Positions 55,247 through 64,000 of a DNA stretch of 64,000 nucleotides are shown here, piece by piece. Location: assembly GCA_022316685.1 (NCBI GenBank), contig JAKJHU010000859.1, positions 48,530 to 112,529 on the forward strand, in the 5' to 3' direction. Below the pieces are notes generated by a model. That model had not been told where the DNA came from and did no database searches. It saw only the letters and a program-made list of their open reading frames with translations. The stretch's first letter is position 1, and every line of letters begins with the position of its first letter. A program made the translations under genes and the position numbers. Source of the DNA: Progne subis subis (Eukaryota > Chordata > Aves > Passeriformes > Hirundinidae).

Positions 55247-56059
55247 ATGGCCCCCCTGGCTCACACCCTGGCACTGCTGGCAATGGCCGTGGCCACTGCG
55301 GCCATTGATGAGGAGCGGATGGACATGGCCCCGAACTCCTTCGATGACCAGTACCTGGGCTGCAGCCCTGACATGACCGCGGCATTGCCAGCCCTCAACC
55401 GCTCCGAGTTCCAGCAGAACCCTCAGTTTGCCCAGGCCTGGGTGAAAGCCGCGGCCGCTTGGCAGAAGCGGGGACCCCCTGAGTCCCCTCTGTCCCCGCA
55501 CCAGGCCACTGCCATCATTGCCTACACGATGGATAACCTACACAGCGTGTTCAACGATGCCGTGCTTGTGGCTGGGCGCTCCCCCTGGGAATACCGGGAC
55601 AACTTGCAGTTCAAAACGCTGCATTTCCTGCTGACCGACGCTCTGGCGGCACTGAGGCATGCTCTGAAAGGGAAGTGTCAGGACTTGCTCCAGAAGGTGT
55701 GCGGGATCCGGATCAAGGCAAAGCGTGGTGACACCGTCTGCTTTGGTCAATTCATATCATTGCAGAGCGATACAACTGGCCAGTGCTCCGGGAAGCAGAC
55801 GTTGCTCCAAGTGTACACTTGTCAGGGCGTGGATATAAGCTTTTTCTCTGGAAGGCCAGGAACCCAGGGGGTGCTGATCCCACCCTTTGAGAAATTTGAG
55901 GTCACCGAAGTCAACCAGGCAGGGGACGCAGCACAGATCCAGCTCCACACCACCGGCACCTTCAGCAAATACAACTGCGAGTGGCTGGAAGGTGACACCA
56001 CAGGGGACAGCCCAGGGGAATGGGGACACCCGCCGTGGCCTTGGGGACACCCACGATAA
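55247..56059 (+). CDS. ART copy G: intact but catalytically degenerate ART-like protein
   Basis: 270 residues from MAPLAHT. The first 55 or so are almost identical to F (signal peptide, SFDDQY, NRS); the rest is a divergent ART. The active-site Arg is Gln149 (LLQKV), FTSTS has become FISLQ, and the E-x-E position reads T206-Q-G208, so the catalytic Glu is also gone. Fold-supporting cysteines (C39, C144, C192, NCEWL) remain, with extra ones at 152, 165 and 180. It stops at GHPR at the former donor (CACG|ATAAGG), so it should be secreted. An open frame despite loss of all catalytic residues suggests a non-enzymatic role or very recent inactivation. Confidence 0.8.
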   Translation: MAPLAHTLALLAMAVATAAIDEERMDMAPNSFDDQYLGCSPDMTAALPALNRSEFQQNPQFAQAWVKAAAAWQKRGPPESPLSPHQATAIIAYTMDNLHSVFNDAVLVAGRSPWEYRDNLQFKTLHFLLTDALAALRHALKGKCQDLLQKVCGIRIKAKRGDTVCFGQFISLQSDTTGQCSGKQTLLQVYTCQGVDISFFSGRPGTQGVLIPPFEKFEVTEVNQAGDAAQIQLHTTGTFSKYNCEWLEGDTTGDSPGEWGHPPWPWGHPR

Positions 56060-56115
56060 GGCACAGGGGACACAACAACACTCACTGGGGTTGGGGGACA
56101 GGGAGAACCGCTTTG

Positions 56116-56768
56116 TGTCCTGGTTTGGAGACAAATTTGGGGGAAAACCCCTGTATAGGATCCCCCTGGGAAGCAAACCCAAGTGGCTCCTCCCTCCAAC
56201 CAGTCCGAAAAAAAACCCTTTTTGGAGGAAAGTGGAAAAAACTATTTTACTAAACAAATAAAGTGCATACAAGTATAAAGAACGAATAATATGAAACAAT
56301 AAAACCTCTCGTTCTGGAGTGAGATGGCAAATTGAGAAAGTTCTTGCCGTGGGTGGAGCTCGGCTCTCTCTCAGTCTCTCATCAGTCCCAGTCCCTCCGG
56401 CGCTGCTGGAAAATGCCGAGGTCCAGGCCCCGGTGGGCCACAGGTGCAGCCCCCAGTGCTCCCCTGGGTTTTCAGTCCAGAGCAGGTTTAAACAGTTCCA
56501 AGAAAAAGAAAAAAAACAGTCCAGGGAACTTCTCTGCCCTAGCTAGCTGACAATAACTAAAAGCAACAAGATCTCTGTCCTGCAGTCTCTCCAAGCCTCC
56601 GCCGAACACCGTCCGCAGAAGAATGTGGAGGAGTCAGGCAGTTTTCTCAAAACAAACTCTGCGCTTCTCCTTGCTCTTCGAACCAGTCTTAAAGGCACAG
56701 GACTCAATATACAGCACAAACAGAACAGACGATTGGGGATACAAGCATCATAAAGTTACCCTAGGACA
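56116..56768 (+). mobile_element. Solo LTR, family 2, in the intron of copy G
   Basis: TGTCCTGG to CTAGGACA, flanked by CTTTG and GTTTG (one mismatch). Plus-strand AATAAA at about 56257 and 56298 suggests plus orientation, so it could end G transcripts before the GPI exon. Confidence 0.8.
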
Positions 56769-56941
56769 GTTTGTGTGGAGAAGGACACCCAGTGCTGGTG
56801 ACAAGGACAGGGATGCCCAGTGCTGGGGACACCAAGCCTGGGGACACCCATGGAGGGCACAGGCACAGGAACGCCCATGACAGGGCACAGGAATTGAGAC
56901 CCCCACATCTGGGAGGGGACAGAGACACCCCTGCCAGGGGA

Positions 56942-56942
<1 letters not shown>

Positions 56943-56992
<50 letters not shown>
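56943..56992. repeat. (GGGACA)n in the intron of copy G
   Basis: About eight hexamers. Confidence 0.85.
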
Positions 56993-56993
<1 letters not shown>

Positions 56994-57385
56994 TCCACCG
57001 TTCTAACCCATCCCTCTCTGCCAAAGGCAGTGCTGTGGGGACAGGTCCTGTGTGCTGACCGAGGGCGCACTGGGACCCCCATGGCACACCCTGAACTTTG
57101 TCACCCCCTGACTCCCCCGACCCCTGTCACCCCTAAGCCCATCATGACCCCTCTGACCTCCCTGGCCCCTGTCCCCCCCCATAGACCCCGACACACTGTC
57201 ACCCCTAAGCCCATCATGACCCCTCTGACCTCCCTGGCCCCTGTCCCCCCCCATATGCCCCGACACCCTGTCACCCGTCACCTCATGGCCCTCATCTCTC
57301 CTGTCACCCCTAACCCCCCATTATGACCCTTCCCAACCCCCTCACTCCCCCCATGGTGCCCCTGACACTCCTCTTTGTCCCCCAG

Positions 57386-57471
57386 GTGGGAGAGTCCAAT
57401 TGGCCCCCTTCCACCTTGGAGGCCTCGTCCTGGCCACCACAGCACTGGCAGTGGCCACCGGTACCCTCTGA
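57386..57471 (+). pseudogene. Copy G GPI-anchor exon, probably unused
   Basis: Acceptor GTCCCCCAG, then GGRVQLAPFHLGGLVL and a tail ending ATGTL and TGA; 86 bp and open, but the upstream donor is lost and an LTR lies between. ATTAAA at 57608-57613. Confidence 0.65.
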
Positions 57472-57839
57472 GCCATGAGGCCACCAATGTCACCGCCGTC
57501 ACTGTGGCCACTGTGGCCAGCATCATCACCAAAACTCCCTGAGCCACAAGGCTGCCACAGCCACTGCTACCACTGTGGCCACCAAGGCCATTGTGCAAAG
57601 CCAGTCTATTAAAAGTTTGTACAAAACAATTCCATTAAAGAATTCTGACAGTTCCTAGTGCCATGCCTGGCTGGGGGGGCTCTGCTGGAGCAGCTCTGGG
57701 GAAGGATCTGGGGGTGCTGGTGGGTGACCAGTGGAGCTGGATGTGTGTCCTGGGGCCAGGAGGGATCCAGGGGGCATTGGGAGGAGAAGGGGCCGAGAGG
57801 ACAGGGAGTGATCGTGCCCAGCTCTGTCCTGTACAGTGA

Positions 57840-58510
57840 GGAACATCGGGAGTGCCATGTCCAGCTCTGTCCAGTGCAATGTCCAGCTCTGTCCAGTGCC
57901 ATGTCCAGCTCTGTCCTGTCACTGAGACACGCAAAGCAGTCACACAGAGAGAGAGGTTTCACAGGGCAGAGGTTCTTCCGTTCCGACTCAAGGTTGAGAC
58001 AGGGCGGAGAGAGCCTCTCCTCTTTATTTCTTACTTTTTATACATTTGTGGGTCTAGCAGAAGATTGGCTTCTGGGGTTTTTCACCTTTCAGCCAAGTGG
58101 CTAGACCAACTGTCAGTTACAATTGTTTTCAGGTTAGAAATATGCAAACAAAGGGCAGAGAATGAAAAACAAAGGATTTCTTTATGTTACATCTGTGGGA
58201 AAAAGGTACAACTGCTTCTAATATTGTACAGTAGCTAAAGATCTGACTCCATTTTATGAAAATTCAAAAGGCTTTAAAAAACCTCAAAAAACCTAGGGTA
58301 ACACTGTCCAGTGCCATATCCAGCTCTGCCCAGTGCAATGTCCAGCTCTGCCTAGTGCCATGTCCAGTTACACCCAGTGCAATGTTCAGTTATGCCCCAT
58401 GCAATGTTCAGCTCTGTTCAATGCCATATCCAGCTCTGTCAAGTGCAATGTCCAGCTCTTCCCAGTGCAATGTCCACCTCTTTCCAGTGCCATGTCCAGT
58501 TCTGGGCTGC
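57840..58510. repeat. 22-bp minisatellite split by a solo LTR
   Basis: Copies at 57840-57916 and 58304-58510 belong to one array interrupted by the LTR. Confidence 0.85.
57917..58303 (-). mobile_element. Solo LTR, family 1 (387 bp, 6-bp target duplication CTGTCC)
   Basis: TGTCACTG to GGTAACA, with CTGTCC at 57911-57916 and 58304-58309. Homologous to 1858-2248. Because the flanks are minisatellite, chance identity of the repeat is possible, but the 58-kb and 1.9-kb elements share exact ends. Confidence 0.82.
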
Positions 58511-58642
58511 TCTGGACCCAACCCTGTGCTCAGGGATGGTGCTGCCTGAGCTGGGAGCTTGGGCCAGCTGCCCACTCTGGCTCCTTCCAGCCTGTCCCAC
58601 TCTGGGATTTGGGGATTCTGGGAGTTGTGGTTTGGGAATTGC

Positions 58643-58737
58643 CCACCGGAGGGCAGCAGTGAGCAGAGTTAAACAGTGGCAGGGCCCCTGCGCAGCCCCC
58701 AGCTGCAGTTCTGAGTTCCACCAGCAGGCGGCAGCAC
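58643..58737 (+). promoter_or_regulatory. Pair of CTCF-like motifs
   Basis: CCACCGGAGGGCAGCAG and CCACCAGCAGGCGGCAGCAC, the best match of the six pairs. Confidence 0.5.
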
Positions 58738-58789
58738 GAGCTGGCAGCTCTGCCCAGCGTCAGCCCCGCCCCATCCCGGCCCCGGGGCT

Positions 58790-59130
58790 CTGCAACGGTT
58801 TGGGATTGAGCGACCTTAAAGCCCGTGCGGTGCCAGCCCTTCCATGGGCAGGGACATCTTCCCCTGGGCCAGGCTGCTCCAGGCCCCCCAACCTGGCCTT
58901 GGACACGGCCCGGGACCGGGCAGCCGCAGCTTCTCTGGCCAGCCTGTGCTAGGGCCTCAGTGCCCTCACAGGAAAGGATTCCTCTCATTATCCCATCTAG
59001 GAATCGTCTCAATATCCCATCTAGGATTCCTCTCAATATATCTTCTAGGATTCCCCTCAATATCCCATCTAGGATTCCTCCCAATATCCCATCTAGGATT
59101 CCTCTCAATATCCCATCTGACCCTGCCTCT
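58790..59130 (-). mobile_element. CR1-type LINE 3' fragment with expanded 24-bp repeat
   Basis: The 24-bp unit is repeated about six times at 58980-59118, all on the minus strand. Confidence 0.8.
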
Positions 59131-59309
59131 GGATTCACCCCTCAAAGTGCTTGCCCCACTGCCATCCCAGAACCAACAGCCCACATGGAGCACGCCAAGG
59201 GCTCCAGTGGCTGGCTCTCTTTCTCCAAAGAGGAAACACTCCTGCCCAACAGCAGCACAGCAAAGCTTTCAGCCGACTGGCAAGGCGCGGTGTTCTGAGC
59301 CCTCGACAG

Positions 59310-59525
59310 CCAAGATGGCTCCCTTGCGGCCAGCGTCATTTCCGGTTCTGGATGTGCAGGAACTGGAAGAGGCCGGATCAGAGGAGCAGGGCCTGTGCTA
59401 GGGATGGACTTCCCGATGAACGGGGAGGATCCCAACAAAAGTGTGCAACCCGTCACAAGGGACAGAGCTGACGCAAAGCTGGGAAACAAGGACGGCGGGA
59501 ATGAACTCAAAATGGCGGTTCCCCT
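59310..59525. promoter_or_regulatory. YY1/ETS-motif block (inverted copy)
   Basis: CCAAGATGGCTCCC, TTTCCGGTTCTGG and AAAATGGCGGTTCC. Confidence 0.45.
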
Positions 59526-60179
59526 TGAGGGGCGGACGCCATTTTGTGTGGAGTAGGGAAGAGGGATAGGATGGGAAGACGGTGGAACCTGGGTGTGGAG
59601 AGAACTCAGGATGGGCTGCGCAGACCCATTCTGAGAAGGGGCAGGAGGGGACGGGAGTTGGCAGAATGTCGGTAGTGCTTCTGCGCCCTTTGGCGGGTTC
59701 CATCTCCCGTCAATCCCTGAAGGGACAAAGGGTTAGGAACGTGGGGGCAGGTTATACAAACTGGGAGAGAACTTCAGTTTGGAAAATTTGAAAGGGCCCC
59801 ATAAACTAAACAAAACAGGGGGTAAAAACTTAATTAATAAACTAAACTTTCCATATGAAATGATCCTCCGTTTTAAAACTGCAACTTCCCCAACCCAAAC
59901 GTTCACGTCTCCTTTCAGCCTGGAGATCTCACTCCCCGTGGCTTTCCCTGATGGAAAGGGATCACCGACCCACAAGACACTAAAATGTAAAACAAAACAA
60001 AATGCCTGGATCCTGGGCAGCTTCCCCACCAACTTCAACTCAGGAACTCTGGCAGGTCCAAGCGGTCCAGAAGGTGTCTTGTGGGGTCGTCAGCACCAAG
60101 TCCGTCCTTGATCCCCTCAGAGGGTGTCGGCTCTGCCATCGGCAAGAAGCTTAATAAAACTTAAATCCCACTTCAGGGT

Positions 60180-60410
60180 TCTGTCCAGTGCCGTGTCCAG
60201 TTCTGTCCAGTGCCGTGTCCAGCTCTATCCAGTGCCGTGTCCAGCTCTGTGCTCCTCAGGGCAGGAGGGCCGTGGAGGTCCTGAAGCAGGTCCAGCAGAG
60301 GCTGTGAGGATGATGAAGGGACTGGAGTGTCTCTCTCACCAGGCAAGGCTGCAGGAGCTGGCGCTCTTCAGCCTCAAGAGGAGACACAGCTGACCAGGGA
60401 CCTCATCCCT
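60180..60410 (+). mobile_element. Short 22-bp minisatellite plus CR1 fragment
   Basis: About three units at 60180-60250, then CR1 text at 60255-60410. Confidence 0.75.
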
Positions 60411-60608
60411 GTGTATATGATGCCTTAGGATTTTGCTTTTATCCTTTTCAGATCCTGCGCTGCTTTAGTGTGTAATTGTAAACCTCCATCGCCTGTCAGC
60501 TGCTGTTCTCCTGTTCTATTCAGACAAAACAATTCCTCTCTAGGCCTGAAACTCAAGCACGCCTCACTGTCCTAGGCCCAGAAAATTATAAATAAAAGTG
60601 AATTGAGG

Positions 60609-61080
60609 TGTTAACAAACCTGGGGGAATATGACTTCATTACCTGAAGCTGCAATTGGAGGCATCTCCCCTGAATATAAACAGACCAAACCAATAACTGA
60701 GCGAAAAACTCGTGACCATCGTTCATCTTGGGTGCAGCCTCTCGCAGGCTTCTGCCTGCCCAAGGTGTGTCTATTGGCGGCTTTGAGCAAATCCCCGCTT
60801 TTATTCTGGTAATCGTGCCTGGCCTCTGTTCCAGCTGGGCACTGCAAGGCATCCTAGAGACAGACAAATAGACTGCACCTTCCTGGGGCCTCAGGCAGTG
60901 GGGAAAGGAAGAGGGCAACGTGCGGCCGGGAGTTTGGGATAAAAGGAGGCTGCATCCTCCGAAACCTCAAGAGAGAAAGCCCACGGAGCAATGGCTGTGG
61001 AAACCCTGTCCCTGTATTCGAATAAAGTTTCAAGGCTGTTTTGTGGACACTTGGCTCTCCATAGCTTGGCTTTTCCCCAC
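60609..61080 (+). mobile_element. LTR-like element, family 3
   Basis: TGTTAACAAACC start and GAATAAAGTTTC at 61019; fourth copy. Confidence 0.5.
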
Positions 61081-61248
61081 ATGCTGAAGGTGCTGGATAG
61101 GGCTTAAAGAGTGATTTAAAGAATGGTCAAAGGATATAAAAGTATTTACACAGGATGATAAATGCAGCTGGAACCCGTGCAGAGAGAGATAAAGGGAGCT
61201 CCAGCATGGTTTTTGACAAGTGCTGTAACTGAACAAGCAGCGCCTATT

Positions 61249-61512
61249 GAAAGTGAAAGTTAGATGTGAGGTCGCCTGAGATATTTTGGCTCTCAGCACA
61301 AATGACCACTCAGATCCCTCCTTAGGAACTCTCCAGGACAATAAAAGGATTTCCGGAGGGAAACTGAGCCATGCAAAAGATTTCCGGGAAAAGTGCTTAT
61401 TACTGTGTTAAATTGGAGACCCATTTTCATGAATATGTATCATTCTGGGGGATAAACTCCGTGTGGCAAAGCGCCCCCTGACCTGCAGGACCAGAAGAGA
61501 TCCGCAGTGAGT
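61249..61512 (+). promoter_or_regulatory. Promoter-like block of psi2 with ISRE-like motif
   Basis: GAAAGTGAAAGT at 61249-61260, an octamer-like ATGCAAAA near 61372, GATAAACT at 61451 and donor GTGAGT at 61507-61512. The span 61560-62160 is G-rich presumed intron. Confidence 0.55.
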
Positions 61513-62328
61513 GCGAGCTGGTAAAGAATTGCGGTTTGTGATCCCTCCAGTTCTGTCAGGGAGTTGGGCCAATCTGGGTATTGGGGGCTGGGGGGACACT
61601 GGGGACACTTGGGGTGGGGGACAGGGGAAAATGGCATCAGGATTGGGGCCACGGGGGGCACTGGGGGGGACCCTGGGGTGAATGTGCGGTGGGATTGCAG
61701 TCCTGGGGGAAGGTGGGGGGCACTGGGGAGATGGGACTGGGGCTCACGGGGCTCTGGGGGGCAGCAGGGGGGGCTGGCAGTGTGACTGGGGCCATGGCAG
61801 GGCTGGGGGACACTGCAGGGGGCAGGGGGTGATCCCCGGATTTGGGTTGGGGTCCTGGGGTCTATCACTTCCAACAGCCCCAAAGGGGACACGGGACTGG
61901 GAGTGGGATTGGGGTCTGAGGGTGGGCTGAGAGGGACACTTGGGGGGTCAGGGAGTGACCACAGGTTTGGGGTCCTGGGGGGGTGAGGGGACACTGGGGA
62001 ATTGAAACAAGATTGTGGATGTGGGACTGGGGTTCCATGGGGGGCTGGAGGACACTGGGGTATCCAGGAGTGACCCCAGGATTGGGGCTAAGGGACCCCA
62101 GACATGTCCAGGGCTCTTCTGGCTGGGGCTGCCTCCCCTCTCCTCGCACTGACCGCACTTTCCCTCCTCAGCCCAGGATGGAGAGACCTTCCCTGTGTCC
62201 CCGGGTGTCCCTCCATGTCCCTCAGTGCTCCCCCAAGTCCCCTCAGTGTCCCCTCAGTGTCCTGCCCACATCAGTGTCCCCCTGTGTCCCCCAGTGTCCC
62301 ACACTGCTCCTGGCAGCCTCTCCCCTCT

Positions 62329-62602
62329 CTGGGCCCGCTGTCTCGCACCCCGGCACTGCTGGCCATGACCGTGGCCTCTGTGACCACCACGGTGGTGGCC
62401 CTGGACATGGCCCTGGACTCCTTCGATGACCAGTACCGGGGCTACCGACACGCCATGACCCAGCTGCTGCCAGCCCTCAACCACTTGGAGTTCCAAAAGA
62501 ATCCTCAGTTGGCCCGGTTCTGGGTGGAGGCCGCGGAGCAGTGGCAGAGGCGGGGACCCCCCGTGACCCCTCTGTCCCCAGCGCAGGCCATCGCCCTCAT
62601 GA
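62329..62602 (+). pseudogene. ART psi2: 5' half of an ExE-type copy, 3' half deleted
   Basis: Homologous to psi1 (LARTP-like start with CTG, SFDDQYRGY, LLPALNHLEF, PPVTPLSPAQAIAL). It stops abruptly at ATGA near 62601, where the text becomes the promoter/first-exon sequence found upstream of C. The open frame runs on into that sequence by chance to 62685. Everything from the middle of the ART fold onward is missing. Confidence 0.85.
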
Positions 62603-63240
62603 AAATGTGTAATTGCAGTGGATTAGCTCCCCGTGGCGAAGTCCCCCCCGAGGCACAGGGCCAGGAGAGATCCGCTGTGAGCTGATAAAAAATTGCGGCT
62701 TTCTGATCCCTCCAGTTCTGTCAGGGAGTTCACTCCAGCCCGTTTCGGTACCAGGGGCTGGGGGGACACTGGGGACATTGGGGGGTTCATGGGACTGTGG
62801 GGTTGGGGTCCGGGGGGACACTGGGGGGTGTCACCGGACTGGGATTGGGGTCCTGGGATGGGCCGGGGGCAGCGATGGGGGGCACAGGGCTGTGGGAGTG
62901 GCAGTGGGGTACTGGGGGGCACTGGGGGATGCTGGGGGGCACATGGGATGGGATCGGGGTCCTGGGGGGACAGCGGGGATCTCCTGGGACTGGGAGTGGG
63001 GTTGGGGTATGGGAGGGGGACAAGGGGGACACTGGGGGACCCCAGGCCTTGGGTCAGGGTCCTGGGGGCCAGGGGGTCAGAGGGAGGAGAACAGGGGACT
63101 GGGAGAGGGATTGGGGTAAAGGAGGCACTGGGAGACACCGGGAGGGGGGGACACGGAACTACGGGAGTGGGATTGGGGTGGCGGGGGACACTGGAGTTGT
63201 GGGGGGGTGTCAGGAGGTGACCCCTGGATTGGGGATCTGG
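62603..63240 (+). promoter_or_regulatory. First-exon block and G-rich intron of copy H
   Basis: The sequence from GTGTAATTGCAGTGG on matches the region upstream of C, with a CTGTGAGC donor-like site near 62680. The octamer that precedes it in C is absent because the deletion junction lies there. The 62755-63240 part has many runs of four to seven G. Confidence 0.5.
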
Positions 63241-63528
63241 TCCCAGGACATGTCCAGGGGTCTCCTGGCTGGGGCTGGCCCCCTCTCTCTGGGCTGACCC
63301 CACTGTCCCTCCCCAGCCCCTCACCAATGAAGCCTCCCGATGTCCCTCAGTGTCCCCTGTGTCCCCTCAGTGTCTCCTGTGCCCCCTCAGTGTCCCCTAT
63401 GTTCCCTCAGTGCTCCCTCAGTATTCCATGGTGTCCCCCAGTGTCTTCCCTGTGTCACACCAAGTGTCCCCTCTGTCCCCTCTGTGTCCCCCAGTGTCCC
63501 ACACTGCTCCTCGTGACCTCTCTTCTCC

Positions 63529-64000
63529 ATGGCCCCCCTGGCTCACACCCTGGCACTGCTGGCAATGGCCGTGGCCACTGCCGACATCACGGAGCTGACC
63601 CTGGACATGGCCCCGAAGTCCTTCGATGACCAGTACCTGAAATGTAGGGATACAATGCCCGAAAAATTCCAGGAACTCCAGCTCTCTGACTTCAATGACA
63701 ATACAATGTTTGCCGAGAACTGGATGAAGGCCAAGGCTGAGTGGGAAGCGAAGGGTTCCGATTCACACTCTCTTACCCCAGACCAGGCCATTGCTCTCAG
63801 GGCCTACACCATGAAGGAGTTGGGCTTGTACCAGCAGTTCAACGCAGCCACGCGTGCGGCTGGAAGCAGCAAACGGAAGTACCGGAACCAATTCCGCTTC
63901 AAATCGCTGCATTTCCTGCTGACCCAGGCCCTCCAGAAGCTGAGACCACTGATCAAGTGTTACAAGGTGCTCCGGGGGGTGGGCGACATCAAGTTCAAGG
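63529..64000 (+). CDS. ART copy H: ecto-ADP-ribosyltransferase, cut by the window end
   Basis: Open from MAPLAHTLALLAM for 157 codons to the last base. Signal peptide (1-19), SFDDQYLKC, the C/E-type sequence (DTMPEKFQEL, SLTPDQAIAL, FKSLHFLLTQALQKL) and the active-site Arg region VLRGVGDIKFK are present. The S and E-x-E parts lie outside the window. It is the inverted counterpart of C and is probably a full R-S-ExE enzyme, which cannot be confirmed here. Confidence 0.82.
   Translation, partial: MAPLAHTLALLAMAVATADITELTLDMAPKSFDDQYLKCRDTMPEKFQELQLSDFNDNTMFAENWMKAKAEWEAKGSDSHSLTPDQAIALRAYTMKELGLYQQFNAATRAAGSSKRKYRNQFRFKSLHFLLTQALQKLRPLIKCYKVLRGVGDIKFK

Larger units (their letters stand above)
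57278..61080. repeat. Tandem unit 2 (partner 50334-54010)
   Basis: Second copy of the F/G downstream string, about 7.0 kb further on, with a solo LTR inserted at 57917. Confidence 0.75.

Overview
This window is vertebrate nuclear DNA, almost certainly from a bird and probably a songbird. The clues are CR1-type LINE 3' fragments, an ERV-L-type provirus, several solo LTRs, G-rich minisatellites and a locally expanded family of avian-type ecto-ADP-ribosyltransferases (ARTs). There are no bacterial-style operons and no tRNA, rRNA or CRISPR features.

The window is a rearranged cluster of ART genes. I find ten ART loci, named here A to H plus psi1 and psi2, and two orphan terminal exons. In coordinate order: A (-, 6.1-6.9 kb), B (+, 9.2-10.6), C (-, 18.3-19.5), psi1 (-, 22.0-23.7), D (+, broken, 32.1-33.7), E (-, 39.8-41.0), F (+, 48.9-50.5), G (+, 55.2-57.5), psi2 (+, fragment, 62.3-62.6) and H (+, 63.5 kb to the window end). 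Each has one large coding exon carrying a signal peptide and the whole ART fold. An 86-bp last exon lies downstream and encodes a GPI-anchor-type hydrophobic tail. Only B and F keep an intact phase-1 splice between the two. A, D, G and psi1 have lost the donor, and C and E stop before it.

There are two enzyme types. C, E and psi1 have the classical R, S, E-x-E active site, and H looks the same as far as it runs. A, B, D and F have N-x-E in place of E-x-E, B has also lost the active-site Arg, and G has lost both Arg and the catalytic Glu while keeping an open frame. The family therefore seems to be drifting from arginine-specific transferases toward altered or non-catalytic secreted or surface proteins.

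Upstream of most copies is a shared promoter-like block with an octamer (ATGCAAAT), a TATA-like GATAAATAC and a short first exon ending at GTGAGT. psi1, E and psi2 also have an interferon-response-like GAAAGTGAAAGT. This would fit expression in immune cells, but that is inference.

An ERV-L-type provirus with two LTRs (11.8-18.3 kb) separates B from C and sits at a rearrangement breakpoint. The rest is duplicated spacer: a 4.4-5.6 kb inverted repeat (1-5590 with 33590-38008), a direct duplication (about 23.9-32.0 with 41.1-48.8 kb), a tandem F/G unit (50.3-54.0 with 57.3-61.1 kb) and inverted copies of these. Recurring spacer modules are CR1 pieces with 22-bp and 24-bp minisatellites, paired CTCF-like sites, a YY1/ETS-motif-rich block, solo LTRs of two families, and a decayed retroviral integrase fragment.
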